Below, one piece after another: positions 1-10,745 of a DNA stretch of 64,000 bases. Made by a program: the position numbers and the translations under genes. Origin of the DNA: Oopsacas minuta (Eukaryota; Porifera; Hexactinellida; Lyssacinosida; Leucopsacidae); NCBI GenBank assembly GCA_024704765.1, contig JAKMXF010000077.1, positions 511,220 to 575,219 on the forward strand, read 5' to 3'. Numbering within the stretch: position 1 is the stretch's first letter; each line of letters begins with the position of its first letter. Below the pieces are notes generated by a model. The model saw only the letters and a program-made list of their open reading frames with translations. It did no database searches and had not been told where the DNA came from.

Positions 1-174
1 CCTGCTTCATTATTAAAGAAGATCAGGGTATATTAGGTGAGGATATATGTTAGTCTGCCGGATCACCTATGAAACTTTGAACATGAATGAAAATTTGTTT
101 GATATAACGACCAGTCTAGTAGTGTATTCAGGAATGACGATAAAATTGCTGCAATCAGTTTGAAGTAAGGATGA

Positions 175-597
175 ATTTATAGGATAGGTTTTTCAATCAA
201 AATCATAAAGAGGCCGTTGTTATACAGAAAAGGAACAAAAATCGTGTATTCGAACAATGTTGAAACACTAGCCAACTATGCTGAAGAATCTCATTCGACA
301 CCACCCAATGCATATCATTTGGGGTTAGATCATAGAAAGGGTTATCCTAAAGTAGTTTTACCGACTGTATATAATTTACGCTGTAAAGATAGTGCAAAAG
401 GTTGTTTATTGGCTGATGTCACTGAGGCTTGGAAAAGGGGGAAGCATAATAAAATAATCGAAATGATGGCGGCAATAGGCCTTACCAAGCCTGTCAATGT
501 TTTCCTCAGATCTCAAGGTGATCAAAATGGTTCTCGGTATATTGGAAGCTACATCAAGCTTAATAATGCTGTATCTTGTAATTTGCTGGATAACTGA
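175..597 (+). pseudogene. Unrecognised reading frame, probable fragment
   Basis: The frame is open from about 175 to a TGA ending at 597. There is no ATG near the front; the first methionines lie well inside, in EMMAAIG. The product is basic and hydrophilic, with segments such as KGYPKVVLPTVYNLRC and KPVNVFLRSQGDQNGSRYIG. I do not recognise a family. Reading on past the stop, the same strand keeps short protein-like stretches to about 930 (for example QEDKYQNLLNEARKAA), so this is probably the open part of a larger decayed gene, perhaps of a transposon. It could instead be an internal exon of a host gene, but I see no clear splice sites. Confidence 0.3.
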
Positions 598-1430
598 GAA
601 GGTGTTCTAAAAAAGATCATAATGAGAATTTTGAATATAGATACGAAACATGCCAATGACTGTTTCCAGTATCTGAAATGCATGCCCAACTTGGTTTACG
701 CGAAAGATTCGTAAATCTACTTTCGAAAAACTGATGGGTGATGAAAATTAGAGAAATTGAACCTGTAATGGTTTGACCCTCCTCTAGGCCCTGCTAAAGA
801 ATGCCATGGGGTAGATATACAGGAGGACAAGTATCAAAATCTATTAAACGAGGCCCGAAAGGCCGCGATTGCTAACCAAAAGCTAGCATCGCCAGTGTTA
901 CCACAGAAGGCCATTCATTGTAATTTGGATGGACCATGAATAATAGAAATAAAACTTTCACTCAACAAAAAATTTCCTCTGGGCAATTAATGCTAGGTAT
1001 ATCTAGTCGTATGTCTACCAAACCTATCAAGAAATGCAGCTGTATAATAGTTAAGCTCACCTGATGTTCTAAGGTGTCTCGCCGTGACCTAGCAAGCGTA
1101 GCGCGCTAGTATGTATTAATTGCATATAGGTTTCAACCTTAGAAATTCACTGGTCTCATCAGTTCATCTATAGAGCTTCTCTAAGTCATTTCATGATCTC
1201 ATAGGGCTGTAGCTAATAATTGCCTTTTTGTAATTATTATTCTCGTCTACATAATGTACATAATTTCACAGAAATTTATGCTTATTATATTTCATTTTAA
1301 CTCTCAATAGATAGTTATTTAAATAGTTACATAAGTATATACTGATTTACAATTTATTGTAACGTAGATATGTTTACATGAGTATTTTTCTGATCTACTT
1401 TAAAAGTCAATTTCTCTGAAATCTCCCTAA
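598..1430. other. Decayed AT-rich sequence
   Basis: Up to about 930 there are weak plus-strand coding remnants continuing the frame before it. From 930 to 1430 I see no gene, inverted repeat or recognisable element end. The left end of the Transib relic that follows may lie here, but I could not place it. Confidence 0.4.
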
Positions 1431-3040
1431 TGCTTGCACAAACTTGTCACTCTGACAATTAAGACGTAACAGAGAATCAATTGTATTGTCTTCATAGTTA
1501 AACTACCTAAGAATCCTCTCTCTTAACATTCTGACGTATTGGTTTAGGGATTCGATGCATTCTTCAGCTAATTAATTCAACCCGAACCCACCATTATAAT
1601 CAGCAATGAGATCAGTGAAATGAGCATGGAGTTTATGTAGTGATGGCGTGATGCTGGCCCAGGAAAAGGTTGTCACTAATAAAGATATGTTTCCTAGCGG
1701 AACAGTTCTAGTTTTAGTGTATCAACTTTTGAACCACACCTGAATACTTGTAAGATCACAGATAGGTTCTGAAGAATGAAGGCCTTTGATAATCTATCTT
1801 TGGAAAAGATGATGAAGTCGCCCACTTAGTGAAATCCCTTTCATCAAGGAAACAGGATCGTAATATATTCCTTGCTGACCTGGTACCTCCATCTCAAGAA
1901 AGAAGATCTATAAGGAAGCTAGTTTTCTCCAATACGAGATTTCGAATTTGAGTCATAGAAGTTTTGACTGGAAGATAAGTAGGTTTTCATTTTTTAAGGT
2001 CAGCCTTTAGGTGATAAATCAATAATATGAACGCCTAAAATCGCACAAATGCCTATGCTAATTATCTTGATTCCTGAAACTGGTAGATGGCTAAGATTCC
2101 TCAATATTGAAGTGTTGGGAGATATCAATTGCATCTCTGATGTGTCAGTTGATGTGAAAATCTTACTCGATTTACTCTACATCTCTAGGCTACTTGTGAT
2201 AGGCTGTACACAACTGAGTAGACGCAACCCGCACCCCTCAAGATGCCTCACATTATTCTATCAAATATCATTCTCTTCATTGATACATTGACTTCTCCTT
2301 GATCAACTTAAATTCAATCTCTGCAAAAATTTTGTTTCACCATTGACGAGTTTCTCCAGTAAGTACTTGAAACTCTCAATATTCTGAGAAGCTATGCAAC
2401 TGGGCGGGCACAAAGGGCGAATTTGGAGATGGATAGTCTAAATTTAGGTTCCTGCTATATCTACAAGTGAGAGAACTTTATACGTGGAGAAGATAAATGC
2501 TATAGTAGTGGAAAGTTTAGGATTAGATTGTATCTAATTATCTACCCTATGGCTTCCAGAACCATCGAGACCATCGGTTAGCATAATGGCAATTAGAAAT
2601 TGAGACAATTGAAAAGGAGGAAGCAATTGTAGTAGTCGTTCAGCTGTTTTGTGAACTAACTTTGAATCTGTGATGCCTGAGCTGATTGATTCTCCCAGTT
2701 CATCATGGATTACCTTGATCTAGTTGGCTTAGGAAAAATTCATTGCGGAAAGCTGTTACCTTCTTGTAACCTGGAAATCTTAGCTCTTAAGACTTGCAAA
2801 TACGACGTAGATCTGATTATTTTCGATTTCGAAATTCAAGTATATCCAACATAAATGGTGATTTAGTGATAGGAAACTCCTTGGGTTTATTACAAGTTGT
2901 TCCAGATACAAATCACGGCAAATTTCGCTGTATCCCAGTCTGAAGCTTTGTCATTAAACAACTGAAGTGAAAGAACTTCAATTGATTTAGGCTCGGTAGT
3001 TTTCAAATCAGCTAGGAAATTTTTTTGCTAAAATAGTACA
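1430..3040 (-). pseudogene. Transib/RAG1-like transposase fragment (copy 1)
   Basis: On the minus strand, 1570-1650 reads FSWASITPSLHKLHAHF, which is the HxxxxH zinc half-site region of the family (compare SISPSLHKLLAHCF in the copy at 57 kb). The first catalytic-aspartate motif DGLDGSGSH lies at 2549-2575, in the correct order upstream. Nucleotide similarity to the copy at 6-9 kb can be followed from about 1500 to about 3030, including the stretch that encodes the N-terminal region. The region between these motifs is broken by many stops and frameshifts, and I could not find the second aspartate or CxxC. This is the most decayed of the five copies, and its ends were not found. Orientation is the same as the other four. 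Confidence 0.75.
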
Positions 3041-3399
3041 TACAGGAGTGAGAAGTATAGTCTAATATAGTCTTACTTCTGTGATTTTCAACAGATTCGT
3101 CGTATCTAAATTAAACAAATTCATCAAACTTCTGTATTTTGATGAACAAGCTACTTTTTCGAGATATAAACACGTCTCTTCCCACGCAATTAGATGATTT
3201 CACTTGAAGAGTGACTGACGCAGGCTAGCGAGTTCAGGGAATTTCTTATACATGGCCACGGACTCAGATTCTGGAAAAATACTAAACAGGGAGACAAATT
3301 GGTGGACCTTGGTGACATTGAAATTCAAACAAGTACAAAACAATTTAGGTCACATCAGGTATTTCAAAAATGAACTGATTAGTTCAACAATGTGTACGG
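3041..3399. other. Spacer between Transib relic and hAT element
   Basis: No protein family is recognised. The short open frame at 3252-3488 runs across the start of the hAT element and is unlikely to be a gene. Part of this stretch may be the 5-prime end of the Transib copy before it. Confidence 0.35.
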
Positions 3400-3714
3400 C
3401 AGGGGTTCTCAAAAGTGGGCCATATGCCCCCCCCCTGGGGGCCCACACGAAATTATTGACTACAATGGGGGCCACTGAAATCTTTTAGATACTTCATTTT
3501 CAATCCGAATACCTAAGTATACGTAATTAATAATGAAGTCAACAAAGCTATATAGTGGTGTTAATGACAAAGGAATTCTCAATCTATCTTTCTACCACTA
3601 GTTATTCATTAATAAGTAACATCGGTGTTAGTGATTTATTTATTCGATAAGAGTGGCATGATATTGTCTATACGCAATCCAATATAATAATCATGACTCC
3701 TAATATTTTCTATA

Positions 3715-3820
3715 CACAGTGGACTCTCCGAATAACGGACATGTTGGGGACATGGGTTCTTATCAGCTGTAGAGGTGTTGTCCGCTTCTAGGAGTCTCCG
3801 TTTTGGGAGACTCCACTGTG
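3715..3820. repeat. Pogo/Tigger-like MITE nested in hAT
   Basis: The left end reads CACAGTGGACTCTCCGAATA and the reverse complement of the right end CACAGTGGAGTCTCCCAAAA, giving a 106-bp unit with about 25-bp inverted repeats. The following ATAACGGACA is typical of pogo/Tigger-type ends. It sits between the hAT left repeat and the hAT coding region. An exact TA duplication is not visible. Confidence 0.6.
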
Positions 3821-3880
3821 GCTATCATAATCTATACTTTTTAATAGATTATGTTATAATTACTGTATTTGCAAATATAC

Positions 3881-5638
3881 ATGGGTACTGCACCAAAAAG
3901 AAGTGCTGTGAATATTCGGTGGAGTACTTGCCATATGGATTTGTTCCGTCATAACATGATCTAAAATCCCGATGTGCCTCATTTATCACACCACATTACC
4001 TAATGATAGTATGCGTCGTTCAAAGTTGCGAAAGCATTTGTAAACAACACACAAAGATAAAATGGATAAACCGCATATCTACTTCAAATTTTACTTGCGA
4101 ATTTCAATAATAGAAACACTGTTGATAATATAGTGGCAAGGAATATAGTCAAAACAGAAGCAGGTCTAGTTGCTTCTTATCACATCTCGCAGTTAATTGC
4201 CAAGGTAAAGAAGCCGCATAACATTGGCGAATCATTGATCATTCCTGCAGTGTCAGTCGTTATCTCTACTGTTATGAAACAGAATGCAACAGGAGATAAC
4301 TAAGTGTATTCCTCTCAGCAACTCAACCGTGTCAGGCGCATTGATGAATGGCGGGAGATGTGGAAATGCAATTGGTAGCAAAGTTGAAAGTGATGGAGTT
4401 TGCCTTACAAATTTGTCAATCAACGCTGCAAAACGATGACGCCTTATTGTAAACCTATGTCAGATTTATTGATGGAGGTCAACGAAAACAGGAGATGCAG
4501 TTCGCAAGTAAACTTGATACAGACACAAAGGGTGAATCTATTTTTCATGTGGTTAATACATATTATATGGAAAAGAATACTCCTCTTGCGAATATAACTG
4601 CATAAGCTACTGATGGTGCAGCTTCTATGGTAGGTCGCTATCGTGGCTTATAGATTATTTGAAATTAGAAGTCCCTTCTATAATTTCCATCCATTGTGTG
4701 GCCACCGACAACACTTGGTGTCAAAAAAGTGGCGGCTGCCTAAACATTTCGATTAACAATTTTATCAAGGCTATCAATTTCATTAGGCCAAAAGACTCCA
4801 AAAGCGCCTTTTCCGTCAACTTTGTAATTAAAATGATCAGAAATTCGAACGCCTTCTCTTAGATACAGAAGTTCGTTGGCTGTCAAAGGGCAATTGCCTT
4901 CGTCCCTTTACTGAATTATGGGATAGTATTCAAGTGCTTCTCACTGGCAAAGAGTTGGCTCAGGCAGTTACACCCACGAAAAATAATTGTTTTTACCTAG
5001 CAGAGATTTTTGAAAAGCTGAACTCAATAAACCGAGAGCTACAGGGACAAAGTTCTTGATTAATAACTTGCAAAAGGGATTAATACTTTTGTGGCCAACT
5101 TCACATTTTTCGAAGTATTATTGGTCGCCGTGAGTTTTCACAATGCCGATGTTGAGTAAAGTTAGTAGCAACATCTCTGACAATGACCTGGAGATATATT
5201 TTTAGCATCTGAAACAGCTGATCGAGGAAATGCTGGTAAGATTTCATGATCTAATACAAATGGAGATTTCTGATGATAATTGACCCGTTTTCACTCCAGA
5301 TGGAAAATACTGATGTTTCGCTTCAAGAATCCCTGATAGATTTACAATCCGACTATAAAGCAAGAGCACGATTCAGACAAGGACTTTATAACCTCTGGTT
5401 GAGTATTGAGATACCATTAAAGTATCCATTTCTCTGGGTGCAAGCAAAGCTCTTCCTAACAAAATTTCCAACTTCATATCTTGTTGAATCTGGTTTCAGT
5501 CGTGTTAATTAATTGCTAATAAAAAGCCGTAATCGCCTGGATATTGAAGAAAGAGGTGATTTAAGATTATTGCTATCAAAAATTCAACCATATATAGAGA
5601 AACTGGCGAGCACGTATCAACCCCACATATCCCATTGA
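3881..5638 (+). pseudogene. hAT transposase (ZBED5/SCAND3-like), broken
   Basis: The likely start is the ATG at 3881. The translation jumps frames many times but keeps family landmarks in order: GLVASYHISQLIAKVKKPHN near 4165; ATDGAASMVGRYRGL near 4610, which holds the catalytic aspartate context; the following EVPSIISIHCVATDN; then SYLVESGFSRVN with SRNRLDIEERGDLRLLL and KIQPYIEKLAS at 5480-5610, which is the C-terminal hAT dimerisation region. At least ten stops or frameshifts prevent any product. In the family this enzyme excises and inserts hAT elements, and relatives of this type have been captured as vertebrate host genes. This copy is clearly dead. Confidence 0.8.
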
Positions 5639-5751
5639 CCTCCGATATCTATTCAAAAATTTCATTTATATCAAATATTTCTTTCAAATGCTATAATTAA
5701 TGATACGTACAAAACATACAGTTAGGAGGGCAAATAGTTTGAGGACCTCTG

Positions 5752-6053
5752 GTGTAGGTATATTAGAAATTTTGAAAGTGTAGACAGTTTAACATTAAAT
5801 CTTAGTATGAGATTACAGTAGAGTAATCAAATTTCGTAAATACAAAAAAAGATAATTTTGATAATTCAGTATTACACAATAATTGCCTTGAATAACCTCA
5901 ATTAAGTCAAAAAATTCCTTGAACTCTATTTACCGAATATATTTAATTAAATTTAAGATGCATGTGTAGGTTTTCAAATTCAAATCTTCAAATAGAGTTA
6001 GATAAATGTAGTTATAACCAAAATCTAATTATAGCAATTTTGTAGCTAAAATA
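5752..6053. other. Short AT-rich spacer
   Basis: This lies between the hAT right end and the left end of the Transib copy at 6054. I see no gene or repeat in it apart from the imperfect 8-bp hAT duplication at its start. Confidence 0.4.
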
Positions 6054-6096
6054 CACAGTGTGCCAAAAATCGCCATAATGACGTATAAGGTAACCA
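6054..6096 (+). repeat. Transib terminal repeat, 23/24-nt-spaced end
   Basis: Heptamer CACAGTG at 6054-6060 is followed by TGCCAAAAATCGCCATAATG and then, 23-24 nt after the heptamer, by ATAAGGTAACC. The equivalent end of the copy at 57 kb has the same plan, with 23 nt and ATTAGCCAAATT. This is the end 3-prime of the transposase gene. Confidence 0.7.
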
Positions 6097-6590
6097 TTTC
6101 AACAAGGCATGTTTTATGTGGTCTATATAGTAAATGGACACCGTAAATTTCAAAAATTTCATTTAAATTTTCCGTAGTATTACCACTATTGGGAATATGA
6201 CGTCATTTCGGTGATTTCATGATTTTTAACATTCACAGTTCAATAATACTATTTGTTATTTCTATTATTGAATTAATGTGGTATAAAGTCAAGTTTCCTG
6301 TTAGAAGGATTATAGCATATATATATAACTAGATGTTATATAATAATGAACCAGGGGTGTAGTTTTTTCCTTTAATACATATTTGAGTGGATTATACCTT
6401 GTGGAAAAACAATTACTAAATTTATAAACTCAATCTCTAATATTCTTTAATTAATTATCATTCTCCAACACTATGCTATTATATAAGATATCTTGGGGGT
6501 TATTTGGGTCATTTGCACTAGAATTCCTCGTTTTGGTGGATGTAAAACGATTCTGCACTAATAGGGGATCACTACAACACAGAAGGCGAA

Positions 6591-8603
6591 TTAGAATATC
6601 TCGTACATTGTCAGAGAATGATGTTTTCTGGCAAGATTTTCCCGATACCGCCTCACGAACTTATTACAAGCTTCTAAACATTCTTCTGATAGATTCTGTA
6701 ATCCCCTGCCATTATTATATTCTCCAATAATCTTGAAAGAATAGGAAAGTAGCTTGTGTAAAGAGGGGGTGACGTTGGCCCATGGAAACTGAACTAAGAT
6801 GTATTCATACGTTTCTTTACACAATTCTTCCATTTTGCTACAATTAATTAAGTTACCGCTGTTCACAAGTCGTAAGACCACGGATAGATTAGTCTGGATC
6901 TTCTCTAATAAGGGTTTATCAGATACATTAATCGAGGAAGTCGCCCATTTTAAAAGTCTCGCTTATCCAAAAGCAATCACGTGCAATGTTCCCTTTAGTT
7001 GATGTACCCCTCTGACTTGAAGGAATATCCACAATGAAACTACACTTTTCTAGAAGAATTGCTCGAATTCGCCTCATAGATGTATTTACTTTGTGATTAG
7101 ATGGTGACCATACCTTGTGATCCGCATCAAGATGGTATATTAATAACATATACCACCGGAGTACACATAGGTACGCATGCAAAAGGGAGGCAGCAACTAT
7201 ATTGATTTCAGATGTGGGTTTGTGAGTTATACCCAAGCGTTGTTTGGAAGGGAGTTTGAGGAAGTCATCCTCACTAACATCATCAAAGAGTTGCCAAGCA
7301 TCGCTAATTAACCTGTTTATGGGGAATCCAGAACTAACCCAGTTAATGCTTTTAATTTCTTCATCAGATGTGGTACATAGATCACGAGAAGCTCCTCCAC
7401 CGCCACCTAACAGTATAGCCATTTTGGTGTCAAAGAGAAAAGGACAATATTAAATTGGACATCTCCTTCTATAGAGATAATCCGTTCATCAATATTTGGT
7501 TGGTGGGGATTGACAATACTATCCATGAGAAAATGAAAATCATTATAATCCTCTTTCAATGCTATTAACGCAACGGACTAATGAAAAAGAGGGAGTTAGG
7601 AGAATGGTTGTAGAAGACGTTGCTTCCAAGTATATGCTATTGATAATATTTTGGATCCAAATAAGATGAAACATTTAGTACTAAAGACAGGGTTATCATT
7701 TTGTTGGTTATAGGTGCGATGAGATCCGGAACCATCTAATCCATCTGATATCTTAACTGTGAGTGGATATTGTGAAATAGAAATTGGCACTAAGGTTGAA
7801 ATCAAGCGTTCGACTGTAAGCTTTAGTTTCGAATGATAGGAGATACAAGTTCCAATTGAGAAACCTTCTGGATCATGGACTATCTCAATCTCATTAATCA
7901 AAGTTATTCCTCTAATGTCAAGTCAAATTACCATCCTATAAGCTTGTCTCCAGATATCGTAGAGGACTTTTTTAAATTTTTATGTTTGCTCGCTCCAATC
8001 TCTAAACGGTCCAACAGAAAGGTAGATTTATCGTTGGCGCTTTGTGCAAGATTCCACTGAAAGAACCCTTGTTGGTGATCTCCTTACACACTTGTGAGGT
8101 ATCGCGATCGTAAGAATTGTTACATATTAATTCTAAAGCCAGAGCAGCTAGTTGTTTAGGCTCGACGTTTTCTCTTTCAGCTAAGAAATGAATATGGTCT
8201 AAAAGAATGCTCTGTCTAGATCTGGAAGTTTGAAGATTGCAGTCAAGTAAATGCTTTCTGGAATCATGGACAATTTCTTCAGAGAAATTTCGACTTTCAG
8301 AAATAGAAACTTTACGAAAAGGTTCAAATCCAGGATCGAGTGAAATTCTCTTCTTTCTCGGAATGGAAGTTGATAGGGGTGCAGTATATGAATGAAGGTC
8401 AAATTCTCCCAGGTCTCAAGATCACTCTTCTTCCAGTAATACTCTCTGGATAATATAAGGGACTTGAACTTATATAGAATAGTATCATATTCTTCCTGTG
8501 AAATATTATTACCATCAATAAGATACTGCACAGTGGCTTTAGGGCTTTTTCCCATTGAAATATAGCTAACATATGCTTCTTTGTTGGTTACAACAGAGGC
8601 CAT
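6591..8603 (-). pseudogene. Transib/RAG1-like transposase, broken (copy 2)
   Basis: Four overlapping reading-frame pieces cover the protein. 8603-8199 is the N-terminus (MASVVTNKEAYVSYISMG; the copy at 57 kb also carries a KEAY..Y.S.G motif). 7901-7596 carries ISDGLDGSGSH, the first catalytic Asp. 7422-6928 opens with MAILLGGGGGASRDLC; upstream in the same frame reads FDTKMA, the second Asp, 15 residues before the first zinc position, and it continues through SLLHAYLCVLRWYMLLIYHL and SSQRGTSTKGNIAR. 6881-6591 carries WANVTPSLHKLLSY and SEECLEACNKFVRRYRENL with the catalytic Glu. Transib enzymes cut by a hairpin mechanism like RAG1. Here the first zinc cysteine is Arg (ASRDLC) and the second zinc histidine is Tyr (HKLLSY), so besides the frameshifts the zinc site is damaged. 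Confidence 0.85.
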
Positions 8604-9237
8604 TACCTCACTAGGAGCTATTATTAGATAAAAAAAGATTAAAATTATTTTCGTGCATCATCTAAATTGACAGGAGGGCAAGAATATATAGAATTTACTT
8701 GAATTTCAAAAATTCTAAAAATACATTTTCCGATTTTTGTCAGATCCAAGCATTGATGTACTCAAAAATATATTTGTGTACCCCGGTGCACGTCTGAAAA
8801 TTGGTGCATAATTTCAAAATTGTAAGCGCTATAAGCAATTAATAATAAATTATCATACTCTTTTGTCACCTGATAGATGCAGCACTCCAAACACTATATT
8901 AAAACTAAAACATTTCGCTCCAGGACTTCAAAACTAGACAGGCAACCAAATTTTTTGGAACCAATGATACTGATAATAATTGCATAAACTGATCTAATAT
9001 AATAAATAGGTCAAATTGATGATTAACTACAAACGTTATACAGTATATATTTGAAAGAAAATTGTTGCTAAGTTAGTTAGGTATTTACTATTGCGGTTAG
9101 CTATTTGAAATAATCTAAAATATCCTTACTTTAGCTCGGTGTAATCGAAATTCCCATGGGTCATACATACAATCATCAATATTTCCTACTAATTAGACGA
9201 CGGAGATTCATAAAAACGTAGTTAAATTCATAATTGA

Positions 9238-9271
9238 AATTTTGCCTAATACGCCATATCGGCACACTGTG
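9238..9271 (-). repeat. Transib terminal repeat, 14-nt-spaced end
   Basis: Read inward on the minus strand: CACAGTG (9271-9265), 14 nt TGCCGATATGGCGT, then ATTAGGCAAAATT. The copy at 57 kb has CACAGTG, 14 nt, ATTAGCCAAATT at its matching end. This end lies 5-prime of the transposase gene. Confidence 0.7.
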
Positions 9272-10199
9272 AGATATCTAGAGACCTATAGGTATATATA
9301 TATAAAAATTTGTATTCTAGGGTTTTGATAGAGCTGAAATGAATATGATATTCATTTTTCGGTACAAGTAATTCGAAAAATGGCCAAATCAACCATGTGG
9401 CGCAATGCCATTATCAAGGTTGCAACCACCCAAATCAAGTATAAGTATTCATGAATAGCAACCTAATCTAATACTGATATTACGGGTTAAGCGTCCCGTT
9501 AGCGACTGAAAATATTCTCTTTGGGCCAGTTCAATACTCAAAAAATGATATCCAGGTGTTAAACGAATATGAACTATTCGCAACAATATATTATTCGGTT
9601 CAAGAAATATCAAATTATTCGATTTCCACCTAGATAGTTAGGGAGAATCAGATGCTCTGCAATTAGTTCATAATGAATGTTGGAAAACCAGTACCTCTCC
9701 CATCGCAAAAAGGGATTGTTTGGCTATAGTCTGATCAAGTTTTTGCTAAAATTATGCTCTATATAAACACTTAGAGATCAATGTACCACCAACGTGAAGG
9801 CTTAAAATTGAATTCTATTGGGCTTAGAGAGATTAAAACTCTCCAAGGATTATCATGAGAAGTGAACTCACGAGTCAAATACACACAAATGATAATTGGA
9901 GTCTCAATAGAAATGGGGTCCCCACTGTAGGTGTGCATTTAATATATCAATTCTGAAACATCAAGGAGCTAGTACAATGCTTCGAAGAGAAAAATAGAAG
10001 TAAAAAAAGCGGCAAAGGAAAGACAAGATATAATACTAGACATATATACATATTGGAATTACAAAAGCATTAACGGAAATACATACAAGGATAGATGTTT
10101 GTATAGCGATTCTTGTTTCTGTTAGAAAATTCCTTTGCAACTGAGTTGGTGGTTCCAGGTGCTTGCTCTTGTAGTTCCTAAAGCATGAAGTATAAATAC
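9272..10199. other. AT-rich DNA without recognised features
   Basis: After the Transib right end there is about 0.9 kb with no long frame, no inverted repeat that I could confirm and no recognisable element. Confidence 0.4.
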
Positions 10200-10745
10200 A
10201 CTCAACTCAATTGAATTAGGAAACTGGTTAATGGGGAAACAGCTTAATCGGGACAAATCTACACGAACAGAATACTTTCCATCAAACTGAATGCAAAATT
10301 TTTAAGTTAATCAGGAAAAGGCCTCTTAATTGAGACAAACTCTTGTAATCGATTGAAAATTATTTAATCGATCAAGACAGAATCCAATTGATCTTAGCAT
10401 AATCGAAAAGTAAATTAGATATCCAAAATTGTATTAATTTGGGATGAAATTTCTCTATAATTAATTGCTACTATTACTTTTTATTTTAGAAGTGAATATT
10501 ATTAACACTTTATTACTAAAGGCGCCAAAAGATCCCAAAATTTCAAATTTTGTAATTTGGGTGGAGATTGCTTCACAATAAATAGGTAAATTACAGTATT
10601 TCACTGATCAAATAGACCAAGACTGTAGGAAAGCATCATAAATAAAATTCTCCGGTTAAATGGATACTCTGCTCAATCGGGACAAAGTTCCTAGAACCGG
10701 TGAGTAGTAATTAACCGGAATAGGCTGTACAACAATAAAGTATAA
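10200..10745. repeat. Possible decayed element with AATCGGGACAAA repeats
   Basis: The 12-mer AATCGGGACAAA occurs at 10246-10257 and again at 10675-10686, with related words nearby (TTAATTGAGACAAAC near 10326, TCCGGTTAAATGGATACTCT near 10651, GAACCGG near 10694). Such words are common near the ends of pogo/Tigger-like elements, but no clean pair of inverted ends was found. Confidence 0.3.

Larger units (their letters stand above)
3400..5751 (+). mobile_element. hAT transposon relic 1
   Basis: The left end reads CAGGGGTTCTCAAAAGTGGG and the reverse complement of the right end reads CAGAGGTCCTCAAACTATTT, a typical hAT inverted repeat with a few changes. The flanks are GTGTACGG (3392-3399) and GTGTAGGT (5752-5759), a 6 of 8 match for the 8-bp duplication hAT elements make. 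The element is 2352 bp and holds a broken ZBED5/SCAND3-like transposase on the plus strand, plus a nested MITE at 3715-3820. Confidence 0.8.
6054..9271 (-). mobile_element. Transib/RAG1-like transposon (copy 2), 3218 bp
   Basis: The left end is CACAGTGTGCCAAAAATCGC (from 6054) and the reverse complement of the right end is CACAGTGTGCCGATATGGCG (ending 9271). Both begin with CACAGTG, the heptamer of V(D)J recombination signals, and Transib ends are known to resemble those signals. The flanks AAATA (6049-6053) and AGATA (9272-9276) match at 4 of 5 positions, fitting the 5-bp duplication made by Transib and RAG transposases. The transposase relic at 6591-8603 lies inside on the minus strand, so 9271 is the end 5-prime of the gene. 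The last 600 bp before the right end hold no coding sequence. Confidence 0.85.

Noticed and set aside
3715-3820. CACAGTG tips as Transib ends
   Set aside because: The sequence after the heptamer (GACTCTCCGAATAACGGAC) fits pogo/Tigger-type ends and the unit is a 106-bp MITE. No Transib similarity follows.
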